Below are positions 1-6,517 of a DNA stretch of 7,386 nucleotides, piece after piece (the first letter of the stretch is position 1; each line of letters begins with the position of its first letter). Position numbers and translations under genes: made by a program. Origin of the DNA: an uncultured Devosia sp. (lineage in GTDB: Bacteria > Pseudomonadota > Alphaproteobacteria > Rhizobiales > Devosiaceae). The stretch lies in assembly GCA_913775215.1 (NCBI GenBank), contig CAJYKO010000140.1:1-7386 (forward strand), read 5' to 3'. The notes beneath the pieces are model-generated. The model ran no database searches. It was not told where the DNA came from and was given only the letters and a program-made list of their open reading frames with translations.

Positions 1-1023
1 CGATGAAATGGCTTCGGCAATGGGGCGGGTGCGGTCGAGGGTGATCGGCACGGCTTTTATGGCAGCAGCAAGCGCGGTGGGGTCGAGCGCGTTGGCGTTT
101 GGAAACCATTCACGAAGGAGCGCGGCCTTGACCGGATCGAGCCCGGCGCCTTTGCGGATACGGTTGGCAAAGCTCAATTTGCTCGGCTGGCGCAAGAGAT
201 CGGCAGCAAGGCGCTCGGTGGTGCGGCCGGGCATGAGGTCAACGGTGAGGACGGCGGTGCCCTTGGCGATGAGTTCATCGCGGAGCGCCGCGGCGTGCGC
301 ATAGACCAGACTGCCCTCGATGCCCCAGCGCGTGATGACGAACTCGCCTGGGATGGTGCCGGCATGACTGGTGGCGGTAACCGACTTAAGCGGCAGGCCC
401 GCGAAGCGTTCGGTGAAAAACGGGCTCCAGGCGACCTCGAACCCGCAATTGGCGGGGAGGAATGGCGCGATCTCGATCCCTCGGAGGCGGAGCGGTTCGA
501 CCCAGGCAGCGTCGGAGCCGAGGCGAGGCCAGGATGCACCACCAAGGGCGAGGAGCACTGCATCGAATTTGTGGGTTTCAGTGCCGGAGGCGGTCTCGAT
601 CGTCAGGCTATCGCCGTCAAAACCAGCCCAGCGGCACTGGGTACGGATCGTAACGCCCAAACCCTGCATCCGTGCCAGCCAGGCGCGGAGCAGCGGCGAG
701 GCTTTCATTGCCTTGGGGAAGACACGGCCAGAGGAACCGACAAAGGTTTCGACGCCGAGCCCTGCGCACCAGATGCGGATATCCTCGCCGGTAAAACTAT
801 CGAGTGCGGACTGAAGCGCGGGTCGGGCCGCGCCGAAACGCGTCAGAAGCGCCGCGTGGCTCTCGGAATGGGTGATATTGAGCCCGGACTTGCCGGCCAT
901 CAGAAACTTGCGGCCAACTGTCGGCATGGCGTCGAACACTGTAACGGCATGACCGGCAGTGCCGAGCACTTCCGCTGCCATCAAGCCCGCGGGTCCGCCC
1001 CCGATGATTCCGATCCTTTGCAC
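1..1023 (-). CDS. TIGR03862-type FAD flavoprotein (BaiN/HI0933-like family), C-terminus off the left edge
   Basis: Reading the minus strand from a GTG at 1023 gives 341 codons with no stop down to base 1. The protein opens with an FAD-binding Rossmann fold: IGIIGGGPAG at residues 4-13 and an acidic D31 at the end of the second strand. The segment GRKFLMAGKSGLNITHSE (38-54) is diagnostic of HI0933-like flavoproteins, and ALGGASWPRLGSD (159-171) and TRWGIEGSLVYAHA (231-244) are also typical. Family members run to about 400 residues, so roughly 50-60 are missing, including the C-terminal FAD-contacting stretch. The start is forced: the only upstream in-frame stop is TAA at 1051-1053, GTG is the sole start codon after it, and GGAG at 1030-1033 lies six bases ahead. 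The family probably uses NAD(P)H and FAD. The substrate of this subgroup is unknown to me, so no specific reaction is assigned. It is transcribed divergently from the ROK kinase. Confidence 0.9.
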   Translation of the reverse strand, partial: MQRIGIIGGGPAGLMAAEVLGTAGHAVTVFDAMPTVGRKFLMAGKSGLNITHSESHAALLTRFGAARPALQSALDSFTGEDIRIWCAGLGVETFVGSSGRVFPKAMKASPLLRAWLARMQGLGVTIRTQCRWAGFDGDSLTIETASGTETHKFDAVLLALGGASWPRLGSDAAWVEPLRLRGIEIAPFLPANCGFEVAWSPFFTERFAGLPLKSVTATSHAGTIPGEFVITRWGIEGSLVYAHAAALRDELIAKGTAVLTVDLMPGRTTERLAADLLRQPSKLSFANRIRKGAGLDPVKAALLREWFPNANALDPTALAAAIKAVPITLDRTRPIAEAISS

Positions 1024-1145
1024 ACCCGTCTCCGCGTTTCGGGGCGATCCTTAGCCAGTTTCGCTTGCCGAGGCTATGGCATCGTCTGGTGCTGTTGCGA
1101 CGCAGCGGCTAGTGTCGCGCCGAATTTTTAGAGCCAAGACCACCC
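1024..1145. promoter_or_regulatory. Divergent intergenic region between flavoprotein and ROK kinase genes
   Basis: These 122 bases separate two divergently transcribed genes, so promoters for both should lie here or overlap the gene starts. I could not pick a convincing -35/-10 pair on either strand. A TTGCGA at 1095-1100 has no acceptable -10 at 16-18 bases. The five-T stretch at 1125-1129 is not preceded by a clear hairpin. The assignment as a promoter region rests on gene layout only. Confidence 0.4.
1030..1033 (-). promoter_or_regulatory. Ribosome binding site of the flavoprotein gene
   Basis: On the minus strand GGAG lies six bases before the GTG at 1023. It decides the start, because no ATG is available in frame between the upstream TAA (1051-1053) and the conserved IGIIGGGPAG motif. 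Confidence 0.6.
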
Positions 1146-2057
1146 ATGATCACCTGCTTCGATATCGGCGGCACGACCATCAAGGCCGCAACTGCAACCG
1201 CGCCTGAGGCGCTGCAGCATCTGGGGCGCATACCGACGCCGCGCGACGATTTCGAAGCTTTTGTCCGGGTCATTGCCCAAATGGTCGAAAAAGGCGGCGC
1301 GCCGGCAGGTTCGGGCATTGCGATTTCGGTGACTGGCGTGGTCGACCCCGATACGGGCCATGTCACTTGCGCCAATATTCCCTGCATCGACGGCAAGCGA
1401 TTGGCGCAGGATCTCTCCGCCCGGCTTGGGCAGCCAGTCACCGTGGCCAATGATGCCGACTGCTTCGTGCTCGCAGAAGCGACAGCGGGCGCGGGTCGTG
1501 GATATCGCGTGGTGTTCGGGGCGATCCTCGGCACCGGCGTCGGTGGCGGTATCGTCGTTGACCAAAAACTGCATCCCGGTGCGGCGGGTCTTGGCGGCGA
1601 ATGGGGGCATGGCACGATCGTCGCGACGAAGGTTGATCTGCCTCCCTATGACCTGCCGCACTTTGCCTGCGGCTGCGGGCTGGAGGGATGCCTCGACACG
1701 GTCGGTGGCGCGCGGGGCATGGAGCGGCTTCACAAGCACCTGCATGGCGTGGACCTGCCAAGCATCGCCATCGTCGAGAGCTGGCTGGCGGGCGATGATA
1801 AGGCCACGCAGACGATCGACCTGCTGGTAACACTGGTGGCACAGCCCCTGGCGCTGGTGGTCAATATTGTCGGACCCGATATCGTGCCGGTGGGCGGCGG
1901 CCTGGGCAATAGCAGGGAGCTGATCGAAAGGATCGATGCGGCGGTGCGGCCACGCATTCTGCGAAAACTCGACCGGCCCCTGGTCGTGCCGGCGGCACTG
2001 ACGGCAGACGCGGGCCTTGTGGGCGCGGCGGCACTTGGATTGGGAGCGGGAGCATGA
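1146..2057 (+). CDS. ROK-family sugar kinase, possibly an amino-sugar kinase
   Basis: This 303-residue protein has the usual length and order of single-domain ROK kinases. The N-terminal phosphate-binding loop is DIGGTTIKAA (6-15). ANDAD (101-105) carries the probable catalytic base D103. The second nucleotide/sugar segment is GAILGTGVGGGIV (125-137), followed by GEWGH (151-155) with sugar-contacting E152 and H155. The ROK zinc site is visible as C175, C177 and C182 in CGCGLEGC, with H155 the likely fourth ligand. The enzyme should transfer phosphate from ATP to a hexose or N-acetylhexosamine in the cytoplasm. Candidates are glucose, N-acetylglucosamine and N-acetylmannosamine, which sequence alone does not separate. 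The lack of an N-terminal helix-turn-helix argues against a ROK repressor. ATG 1146 is the first start after an in-frame TAG at 1110-1112; its ribosome binding site is weak. Its stop overlaps the start of cutC, so the two are probably cotranslated. Confidence 0.9.
   Translation: MITCFDIGGTTIKAATATAPEALQHLGRIPTPRDDFEAFVRVIAQMVEKGGAPAGSGIAISVTGVVDPDTGHVTCANIPCIDGKRLAQDLSARLGQPVTVANDADCFVLAEATAGAGRGYRVVFGAILGTGVGGGIVVDQKLHPGAAGLGGEWGHGTIVATKVDLPPYDLPHFACGCGLEGCLDTVGGARGMERLHKHLHGVDLPSIAIVESWLAGDDKATQTIDLLVTLVAQPLALVVNIVGPDIVPVGGGLGNSRELIERIDAAVRPRILRKLDRPLVVPAALTADAGLVGAAALGLGAGA
2042..2057 (+). promoter_or_regulatory. Ribosome binding site and ATGA coupling junction, ROK kinase to cutC
   Basis: GGGAG at 2042-2046 sits seven bases before the cutC ATG at 2054. 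The last base of that ATG and its preceding bases form the TGA of the kinase gene (2055-2057), giving the classic four-base ATGA overlap. This indicates one transcript and probable translational coupling. Confidence 0.75.
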
Positions 2058-2764
2058 CGCTTCTTGAAGTGTGCATCGATAGCGCAGCGGGCCTGGACGT
2101 GGCTGCGGCCAATGGCGCGGATCGGGTGGAACTCTGCTCGGCGCTTGAATTGGGCGGGCTGACGCCAAGCCCCGGGCTGGTGACATTGGCAGCCGAAACA
2201 GGGATCGCGGCACGCGCCATGATCCGCCCGCGAGCGGGAGACTTCATCTTCGACGGCGATGAAATTGCCCAGATGCTGGCCGAGATCGGCTTTGTGCGAA
2301 AATCGGGTATCGAGGGCGTCGTGCTGGGCGCCAGCCGATCCGACGGCAGTCTTGATGTCGAAACACTTTCGATACTTGCCGGAGCCAGCACGGGTCTCAA
2401 GAAAACGCTGCACCGCGCCTTTGACCTCGTGCCCGACATCGAAGAAGCCTTCGAGCAAGCAATCGCGCTTGGCTTCGACACAATCTTGACGTCTGGACGG
2501 GCACACTCTGCGCTTGAGGGTCTCGCCGATCTAACGCGCTTGCATGACCTTGCTGCGGGTCGGGTCGCCATCATGCCCGGCGCCGGCATTCACGCCGGGA
2601 ATGTCCGAACACTGCTCGATGTCAGACCTTTTGCCGCTGTTCACGGCTCGTGTTCAGAACCGGTTCGCCCCGACAGCGAAGTGGCAGCAAAACTAGGATT
2701 TGCCAGCAACAATCGGCGCACAACTTCCCCGAAGAGCGTGGCCGAATTAAAAGAAGTTCTTTGA
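2054..2764 (+). CDS. cutC: CutC family protein (copper homeostasis annotation)
   Basis: The 236-residue product matches the length and motif order of CutC, a TIM-barrel family. The opening LEVCIDSAAGLDVAAANGAD (4-23) runs into RVELCSALELGGLTPSPGL (24-42). Further motifs are MIRPRAGDF (56-64), LHRAFD (119-124), FDTILTSG (141-148) and IMPGAGI (173-179). Cysteines 7 and 28 sit in the conserved N-terminal strands where metal binding has been proposed for CutC proteins. Copper tolerance is the historical annotation, but the biochemical role of the family is poorly settled. The context here is a sugar kinase rather than copper transport genes. ATG 2054 overlaps the kinase stop as ATGA, and GGGAG at 2042-2046 lies seven bases upstream. 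The segment near 197-203 (HGSCSEP) has the C-terminal position of the HGS-like motif in the family. Identification is firm; function is uncertain. Confidence 0.92.
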   Translation: MTLLEVCIDSAAGLDVAAANGADRVELCSALELGGLTPSPGLVTLAAETGIAARAMIRPRAGDFIFDGDEIAQMLAEIGFVRKSGIEGVVLGASRSDGSLDVETLSILAGASTGLKKTLHRAFDLVPDIEEAFEQAIALGFDTILTSGRAHSALEGLADLTRLHDLAAGRVAIMPGAGIHAGNVRTLLDVRPFAAVHGSCSEPVRPDSEVAAKLGFASNNRRTTSPKSVAELKEVL

Positions 2765-2779
2765 TTTCAACGCAAACAC

Positions 2780-2811
2780 CTGATGCGCCTACGAATTAGG
2801 CAATTCATCAG
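2780..2811 (+). terminator. Imperfect hairpin downstream of cutC; possible weak terminator
   Basis: The outer arms CTGATG (2780-2785) and CATCAG (2806-2811) pair perfectly. Inside them GCCTA (2787-2791) pairs with TAGGC (2797-2801) around the loop CGAAT. An unequal internal loop of one base against four separates the two stems. It starts 16 bases after the cutC stop, where a terminator would be expected, but no T-run follows, so it is not a canonical intrinsic terminator. It could instead stabilise the 3' end of the ROK-cutC message or act as an operator for the chemoreceptor gene. Confidence 0.35.
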
Positions 2812-2905
2812 TGCTTCACCATACATTAATAGGAAAACTACTACAGTGGGTAAGTAGACCGCAGTTTTGCGACAAGAACCCGTCAACAGGTGTTCGGCAG
2901 ATGGG

Positions 2906-2934
2906 CGGCTTTCAACCAAGCCGTAACCCCACGG
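2906..2934 (+). promoter_or_regulatory. Overlapping hairpins in the chemoreceptor leader
   Basis: CGGCTT (2906-2911) and AAGCCG (2918-2923) form a perfect six-base stem with a six-base loop. CCGT (2921-2924) can alternatively pair with ACGG (2931-2934) around AACCCC. The two stems share bases 2921-2923, so they exclude each other. They end seven bases before the ribosome binding site at 2941. A leader control function is possible, but short stems of this kind also occur by chance. Confidence 0.3.
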
Positions 2935-2940
2935 CACACT

Positions 2941-2947
2941 GAGAAGG
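2941..2947 (+). promoter_or_regulatory. Ribosome binding site of the chemoreceptor gene
   Basis: GAGAAGG lies nine bases before the ATG at 2957 and supports that start. The start puts a short positively charged MRIRGK segment directly before the first membrane helix, as expected for a chemoreceptor. Confidence 0.7.
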
Positions 2948-2956
2948 TATTGTCGC

Positions 2957-4954
2957 ATGCGCATCCGCGGCAAGGTTTTGACTATCGTTGGCGTCATGGG
3001 TGTCGTTGCCGCCCTGATTACCGGCATCGGCCTCTATGTCGTGGCTGAATATGACCATCAGATCGAGCGTCTCGATCATGCGTCCAAGCGCGCCCTTTAC
3101 GGTGAATCGCTCAACCGCCACGTGACTGCCGTCGTGATGGAGGCGCGTGGTGTCTACGCTGCGGCCAATACCGAAAAAGCCAAGCAGTTTGCCGAGGGCC
3201 TCCTGAGCCAGCTCGACGAAGTGGACAGCGTCATCGAGAAATGGCGCCCGCTGGTCGAGCCGCAGGATCTGGCTGCGTTCAACGCCATGGCTGACAAGGC
3301 CGCAACTTTTCGCACCTTCCGCGCCGAAACTGCACGTCTTGGCCGTGATGTCGATCCGGCCCAGGCCAATGCCCAGGGCAATACCGAGGAAAACCGCGCC
3401 AATCGCAAGGCATTCCAGGCCGATATTGACGCCATCGTCGCGACCGACCTCGAAGACTATCAGAGCATCCAACAAGCGATTGTTGGCTTTGAGAATACCA
3501 TGCGTACGCTGCTCCTGGCTGTTGCGGGTATCGGCATCCTGCTCGGCACCGGCGCTGCCGTCTATATCGGCACCTCGCAGCTTAGCCGCCCGATTACGCG
3601 CCTGACCGGCGCGATGCGCTCGCTGTCGGAAGGCGATTTCCAAACCGAAGTGCCCGGCGCTGACCGCGCCGACGAAATCGGCGAAATGGCCCAGGCCGTG
3701 CAGGTCTTTAAGGACAACGGCATCAAGATGGCCTCGATGACTGCCCAGGAACAGGCAGCTGCCCTCAAAGCTGCGGCCCGTACCAAAACCATGGAAGTGT
3801 TCCAGACCGAATTCGACGCCGTTGTTGAAGCAGCTATGGCGGGCGACTTCAGCCGATCGATCACCACCCAGTTTTCCGACGCAGACCTCACCCGTCTCTC
3901 GCAGAATTTCAACGCCATGGTTTCGAGCGTTCGCTCAGGGCTAGCCGATGCAGGCGCAGTGCTTGGTGCGCTTGCCGATACCGACCTGACCCAGCGGATG
4001 ACCGGGTCGCACCAGGGTTCGTTCCTGGAACTGCAGACCGACATGAACCGTGTTGCCGATACGCTGACCGACGTGGTTACGCGTCTGCGCACCACGTCGC
4101 GCGGCGTCAAGGTTGCCACTGGCGAAATCCTGGCTGGCGCCAACGACCTTTCGGAACGCACCACCCGGCAGGCCGCGACGATCGAAGAGACCTCAGCGAC
4201 CATGGAACAGCTGGCGCAGGCGGTGACGGAGAATGCCAAGCGCGCCCAACGTGGCAGTTCCACTGCCGAAGCGGTCACGCAATCTGCGGTGCAGAGCGGC
4301 CAGGTGATGGACGAAGCGACGGCCGCCATGGGCCGGATCACGACTGCCTCGGAAAAGATCTCCAACATCATCGGCATGATCGACGACATCGCTTTCCAGA
4401 CGAACCTTCTGGCGCTCAACGCGTCGGTCGAAGCGGCTCGCGCTGGCGAAGCCGGCAAGGGCTTTGCGGTCGTTGCCGTCGAGGTGCGCCGTCTCGCACA
4501 ATCGGCCGCGGAAGCCTCTTCCGACGTCAAGGTTCTGATCGAGGAAAGCGCGCGGGAAGTCGATGGCGGCGCTCGCCTCGTATCCGACGCGGCGAACAAG
4601 CTGAGCGCCATGCTCGACGCCATGCGCGCCAACAGCTCAATGATGGCCGAAATTGCCCACGAAAGTGCTCAGCAGGCTCAGGCAATCGATGAGATCAACG
4701 TCGCCGTCCGCCAGATGGACGAGATGACCCAGCACAACGCTGCGCTGGTGGAAGAAACCAATGCTGCGATCGAGCAGACGGAAGCGCGCGCCAACGAACT
4801 CGACAGCATAGTCGAGGTGTTCCGCGTTGCAGGTCACGTCGCGCCAGCCGAGGCTGCGCCTCTTCGGCGACCCATGGCAAAAGCAAAGCCCGCACAGGCC
4901 AAGTATCTGACGCAGGGCAACGCCGCCATTGCGGCGGATTGGGACGAATTCTGA
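2957..4954 (+). CDS. Methyl-accepting chemotaxis protein with tandem HAMP units and C-terminal DWDEF pentapeptide
   Basis: This 665-residue chemoreceptor has the classic layout. Membrane helix 1 is at about 8-30. A largely helical, charged periplasmic segment (about 31-182) is probably a four-helix-bundle-type ligand domain. Membrane helix 2 is at about 183-206. A HAMP unit follows at about 207-260 (LSRPITRLTGAMRSLSEGDF), then a helical linker. HAMP-like repeats continue at about 285-380 (AMAGDF; LADTDLTQRM). The cytoplasmic coiled-coil hairpin covers about 385-620. Its conserved tip, from IDDIAFQTNLLALNASVEAA (475-494) to about 514, contacts CheA and CheW. Glu/Gln-rich stretches at 407-420 and 595-610 are the likely CheR/CheB methylation helices. 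The protein ends in DWDEF (661-665), matching the xWxxF pentapeptide that tethers CheR or CheB. The ligand cannot be read from sequence. The gene appears monocistronic: it has its own leader and a strong terminator behind it. Confidence 0.96.
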   Translation: MRIRGKVLTIVGVMGVVAALITGIGLYVVAEYDHQIERLDHASKRALYGESLNRHVTAVVMEARGVYAAANTEKAKQFAEGLLSQLDEVDSVIEKWRPLVEPQDLAAFNAMADKAATFRTFRAETARLGRDVDPAQANAQGNTEENRANRKAFQADIDAIVATDLEDYQSIQQAIVGFENTMRTLLLAVAGIGILLGTGAAVYIGTSQLSRPITRLTGAMRSLSEGDFQTEVPGADRADEIGEMAQAVQVFKDNGIKMASMTAQEQAAALKAAARTKTMEVFQTEFDAVVEAAMAGDFSRSITTQFSDADLTRLSQNFNAMVSSVRSGLADAGAVLGALADTDLTQRMTGSHQGSFLELQTDMNRVADTLTDVVTRLRTTSRGVKVATGEILAGANDLSERTTRQAATIEETSATMEQLAQAVTENAKRAQRGSSTAEAVTQSAVQSGQVMDEATAAMGRITTASEKISNIIGMIDDIAFQTNLLALNASVEAARAGEAGKGFAVVAVEVRRLAQSAAEASSDVKVLIEESAREVDGGARLVSDAANKLSAMLDAMRANSSMMAEIAHESAQQAQAIDEINVAVRQMDEMTQHNAALVEETNAAIEQTEARANELDSIVEVFRVAGHVAPAEAAPLRRPMAKAKPAQAKYLTQGNAAIAADWDEF

Positions 4955-4973
4955 ACTCTTTAATATACGATTG

Positions 4974-5012
4974 AGCAAGCGGCGCTATCCAGGATGGCGC
5001 CGTTTTGCTTTT
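4974..5012 (+). terminator. Strong rho-independent terminator after the chemoreceptor gene
   Basis: CGGCGCTAT (4980-4988) pairs with ATGGCGCCG (4994-5002) around the loop CCAGG, giving nine pairs including one G-T wobble. TTTTGCTTTT follows directly (5003-5012). Bases from 4974 can extend the stem slightly against the T-run. It starts about 20 bases after the chemoreceptor stop codon. Confidence 0.88.
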
Positions 5013-5269
5013 CACAGCACGTAAAAGCGTCCGCAGAATAAGTATAACCAATAGGGACGGCATCGATATCGTTAAAAACACGTAAAGACCATCATATTGC
5101 GACAATGATTCCAAATTGACGGAAATTTGAATCAGTAAAACACTGCCCACACCCATCCACCCAAGGATAGAGCGGTGTGCAGGATTTTGGCCGACAGTCT
5201 AATTCCGCATTCTTTTAGCAACCGTCCTGACGGGCACGTTCCTGTACCGCTGCAGCCAGCGTGGACACG
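5013..5269. other. AT-richer intergenic region upstream of polysaccharide genes
   Basis: No confident gene is seen here. The stretch is visibly richer in A and T than the flanking genes. It contains the GANTC-capped dyad at 5107-5133 and a small dyad CCGTC-CT-GACGG at 5222-5233, about 37 bases before the glycosyltransferase ATG. The promoter of the polysaccharide operon should lie here, because a strong terminator precedes it. I could not identify a good -35/-10 pair: TTGACG at 5116-5121 and TTGCGA at 5097-5102 both lack a suitable -10. On the minus strand a hydrophobic open frame covers about 5004-5156. Confidence 0.5.
5107..5133. repeat. Long dyad symmetry with GANTC sites at both ends
   Basis: The left arm GATTCCAAATT (5107-5117) and the right arm AATTTGAATC (5124-5133) are inverted copies with one extra C in the left arm, separated by GACGGA. 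That gives ten complementary pairs with a single bulge. The outer five bases of each arm, GATTC and GAATC, both match GANTC, the recognition sequence of the cell-cycle methyltransferase CcrM in many Alphaproteobacteria. It lies about 137 bases before the glycosyltransferase start. It could be a protein binding site or an RNA hairpin; no T-run suggests termination on either strand. Confidence 0.5.
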
Positions 5270-6517
5270 ATGAAGATATTGGTCCTGGGTCTCAATTATG
5301 CCCCGGAACTGATCGGCATTGGCCCCTATACAGCGGGCCTGGTCGAGGCACTGACCCGGGCCGGGCACAGCGTGACGGTGGTGGCGGGCCAACCTTATTA
5401 TCCGGAATGGCGCGCGCGCCGGGGCCATAGGTTCTTCGCGTCAAAGGTGGATGGACCTGAAAGGATTATCCGCGTTCCCCACTTCATTCCGGAGTACCCA
5501 ACGGGCGTCTTGCGGCTGGTTCATCATTTCAGCTTCGCTCTGACGTCCCTCGTGCCGATGCTGTGGATGGCCCTGTTCTGGCGACCCGATCGTGTCCTCG
5601 CGATTGCACCGAGCCTGATGGCCGCGCCACTGGGGCTGGCGGCAGCGCGCCTTGCGGGAGCAACTGCCTGGCTACACGTACAGGATTTCGAGCTCGAAGC
5701 GGCGCAGGCGACGGAACTGCTGTCGCGTAATCGAGTACTGGGAAGACTATTCAGCCGGCTCGAACGCGCAATTCTGCAATCGTTCGACAGGGTCAGCAGC
5801 ATATCTTTGGCCATGTGTCGCAAACTCATGGACAAGGGTGTCTGTGCCCAGAAGATTTCCGAACATCCCAATTGGGCGACCACGCACCCGCACCCAGGCA
5901 CCGAGATCGACTTTCGGACGCTCTGGAACATCAAAACACGCCATGTCGCGCTCTATTCCGGTGCACTCGGGCCCAAGCATGGATTGGACCTGATCATCCG
6001 AACGGCCAGGGCTTTGCAACACCGCAGAGATTTGACCTTCGTCATCTGCGGCAACGGACCAGACCGAGCCGCACTCGAGGCGTCTGCGCGTGGTCTCGGA
6101 AATATTCAGTTTCGCGATTTGCAGCCGCGCGAAGATCTCGCATCGCTCCTCAATCTGGCGACCATTCATCTCTTGCCACAGATTGCAGGGACGCAGGACC
6201 TGGTGCTGCCGAGCAAGCTTCCCAACATGCTCGACTCCGGCCGTCCGGTCGTGGCAACGGCGCAGCCGGGCTCGGTGCTGCATACCGAAGTCAGGGACTG
6301 CGGGATAGCAACGGCACCGCACAATGTCACAGCCTTTGCCGAAGCAATCGAGCGGCTGTGCGACAATGATTTGTTCTGTGCCCGTCTGGGGGCTGCCGCT
6401 CGGGCACGGTCGAAAAGACGCTGGTGTCGGCAGGTGCTTGTCTCAGCCTTCGTCGCAGATATCGAAAGGGCCGAAAAGGCCGCCTCCGGGACATCTGCGG
6501 CAGAGCAACGGCCATGA
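5270..6517 (+). CDS. WcaI-type GT4 family glycosyltransferase, polysaccharide biosynthesis
   Basis: Counted from ATG 5270 the product has 415 residues, close to the length of WcaI colanic-acid glycosyltransferases. The N-terminal acceptor domain starts MKILVLGLNYAPELIGIGPYT, with the glycine-rich G22IGPYT-type loop expected of GT-B enzymes, and continues with HSVTVVAGQPYYPEW (33-47). WLHVQDFELEAA (134-145) is typical of the WcaI group. The C-terminal donor domain shows LYSGALGPKHGLD (228-240), FVICGNGP (257-264) and QDLVLPSKLPNMLDSGRPVV (309-328), the nucleotide-sugar-binding region of GT4. It probably adds a sugar to a lipid-linked repeat unit at the inner membrane face; the sugar is unknown. 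An in-frame GTG at 5261 would add three residues. Neither start has a good ribosome binding site, and ATG is preferred because family members begin with MKI. The stop overlaps the next gene as ATGA. Confidence 0.9.
   Translation: MKILVLGLNYAPELIGIGPYTAGLVEALTRAGHSVTVVAGQPYYPEWRARRGHRFFASKVDGPERIIRVPHFIPEYPTGVLRLVHHFSFALTSLVPMLWMALFWRPDRVLAIAPSLMAAPLGLAAARLAGATAWLHVQDFELEAAQATELLSRNRVLGRLFSRLERAILQSFDRVSSISLAMCRKLMDKGVCAQKISEHPNWATTHPHPGTEIDFRTLWNIKTRHVALYSGALGPKHGLDLIIRTARALQHRRDLTFVICGNGPDRAALEASARGLGNIQFRDLQPREDLASLLNLATIHLLPQIAGTQDLVLPSKLPNMLDSGRPVVATAQPGSVLHTEVRDCGIATAPHNVTAFAEAIERLCDNDLFCARLGAAARARSKRRWCRQVLVSAFVADIERAEKAASGTSAAEQRP

Noticed and set aside
295..1131. Plus-strand open frame of 278 codons over the left region
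   Set aside because: It is antisense to the flavoprotein, whose FAD motifs are unmistakable on the minus strand. The plus-strand translation has no recognisable domain and the composition of a shadow frame.
1128..2213. Minus-strand open frame of 361 codons opposite the ROK kinase
   Set aside because: Rich in Arg, His and Gln with no domain, and fully antisense to the kinase and the start of cutC, both of which carry full family motifs.
2815..2844. Possible promoter TTCACC with TACTAC 18 bases downstream, ahead of the chemoreceptor
   Set aside because: The -10 matches the consensus at only three of six bases, so it is no better than chance.
2838..2857. Small inverted repeat CTACT with AGTAG
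   Set aside because: Five-base arms around a ten-base loop are expected by chance and no supporting context was seen.
3562..4632. Minus-strand open frame of 356 codons opposite the chemoreceptor
   Set aside because: Ser/Ala/Arg-rich low-complexity translation antisense to the conserved HAMP and signalling domains; a typical high-GC shadow.
5747..6369. Several frames of 113-191 codons on both strands inside the glycosyltransferase
   Set aside because: They overlap the GT4 donor domain, show no family motifs and have no ribosome binding sites.
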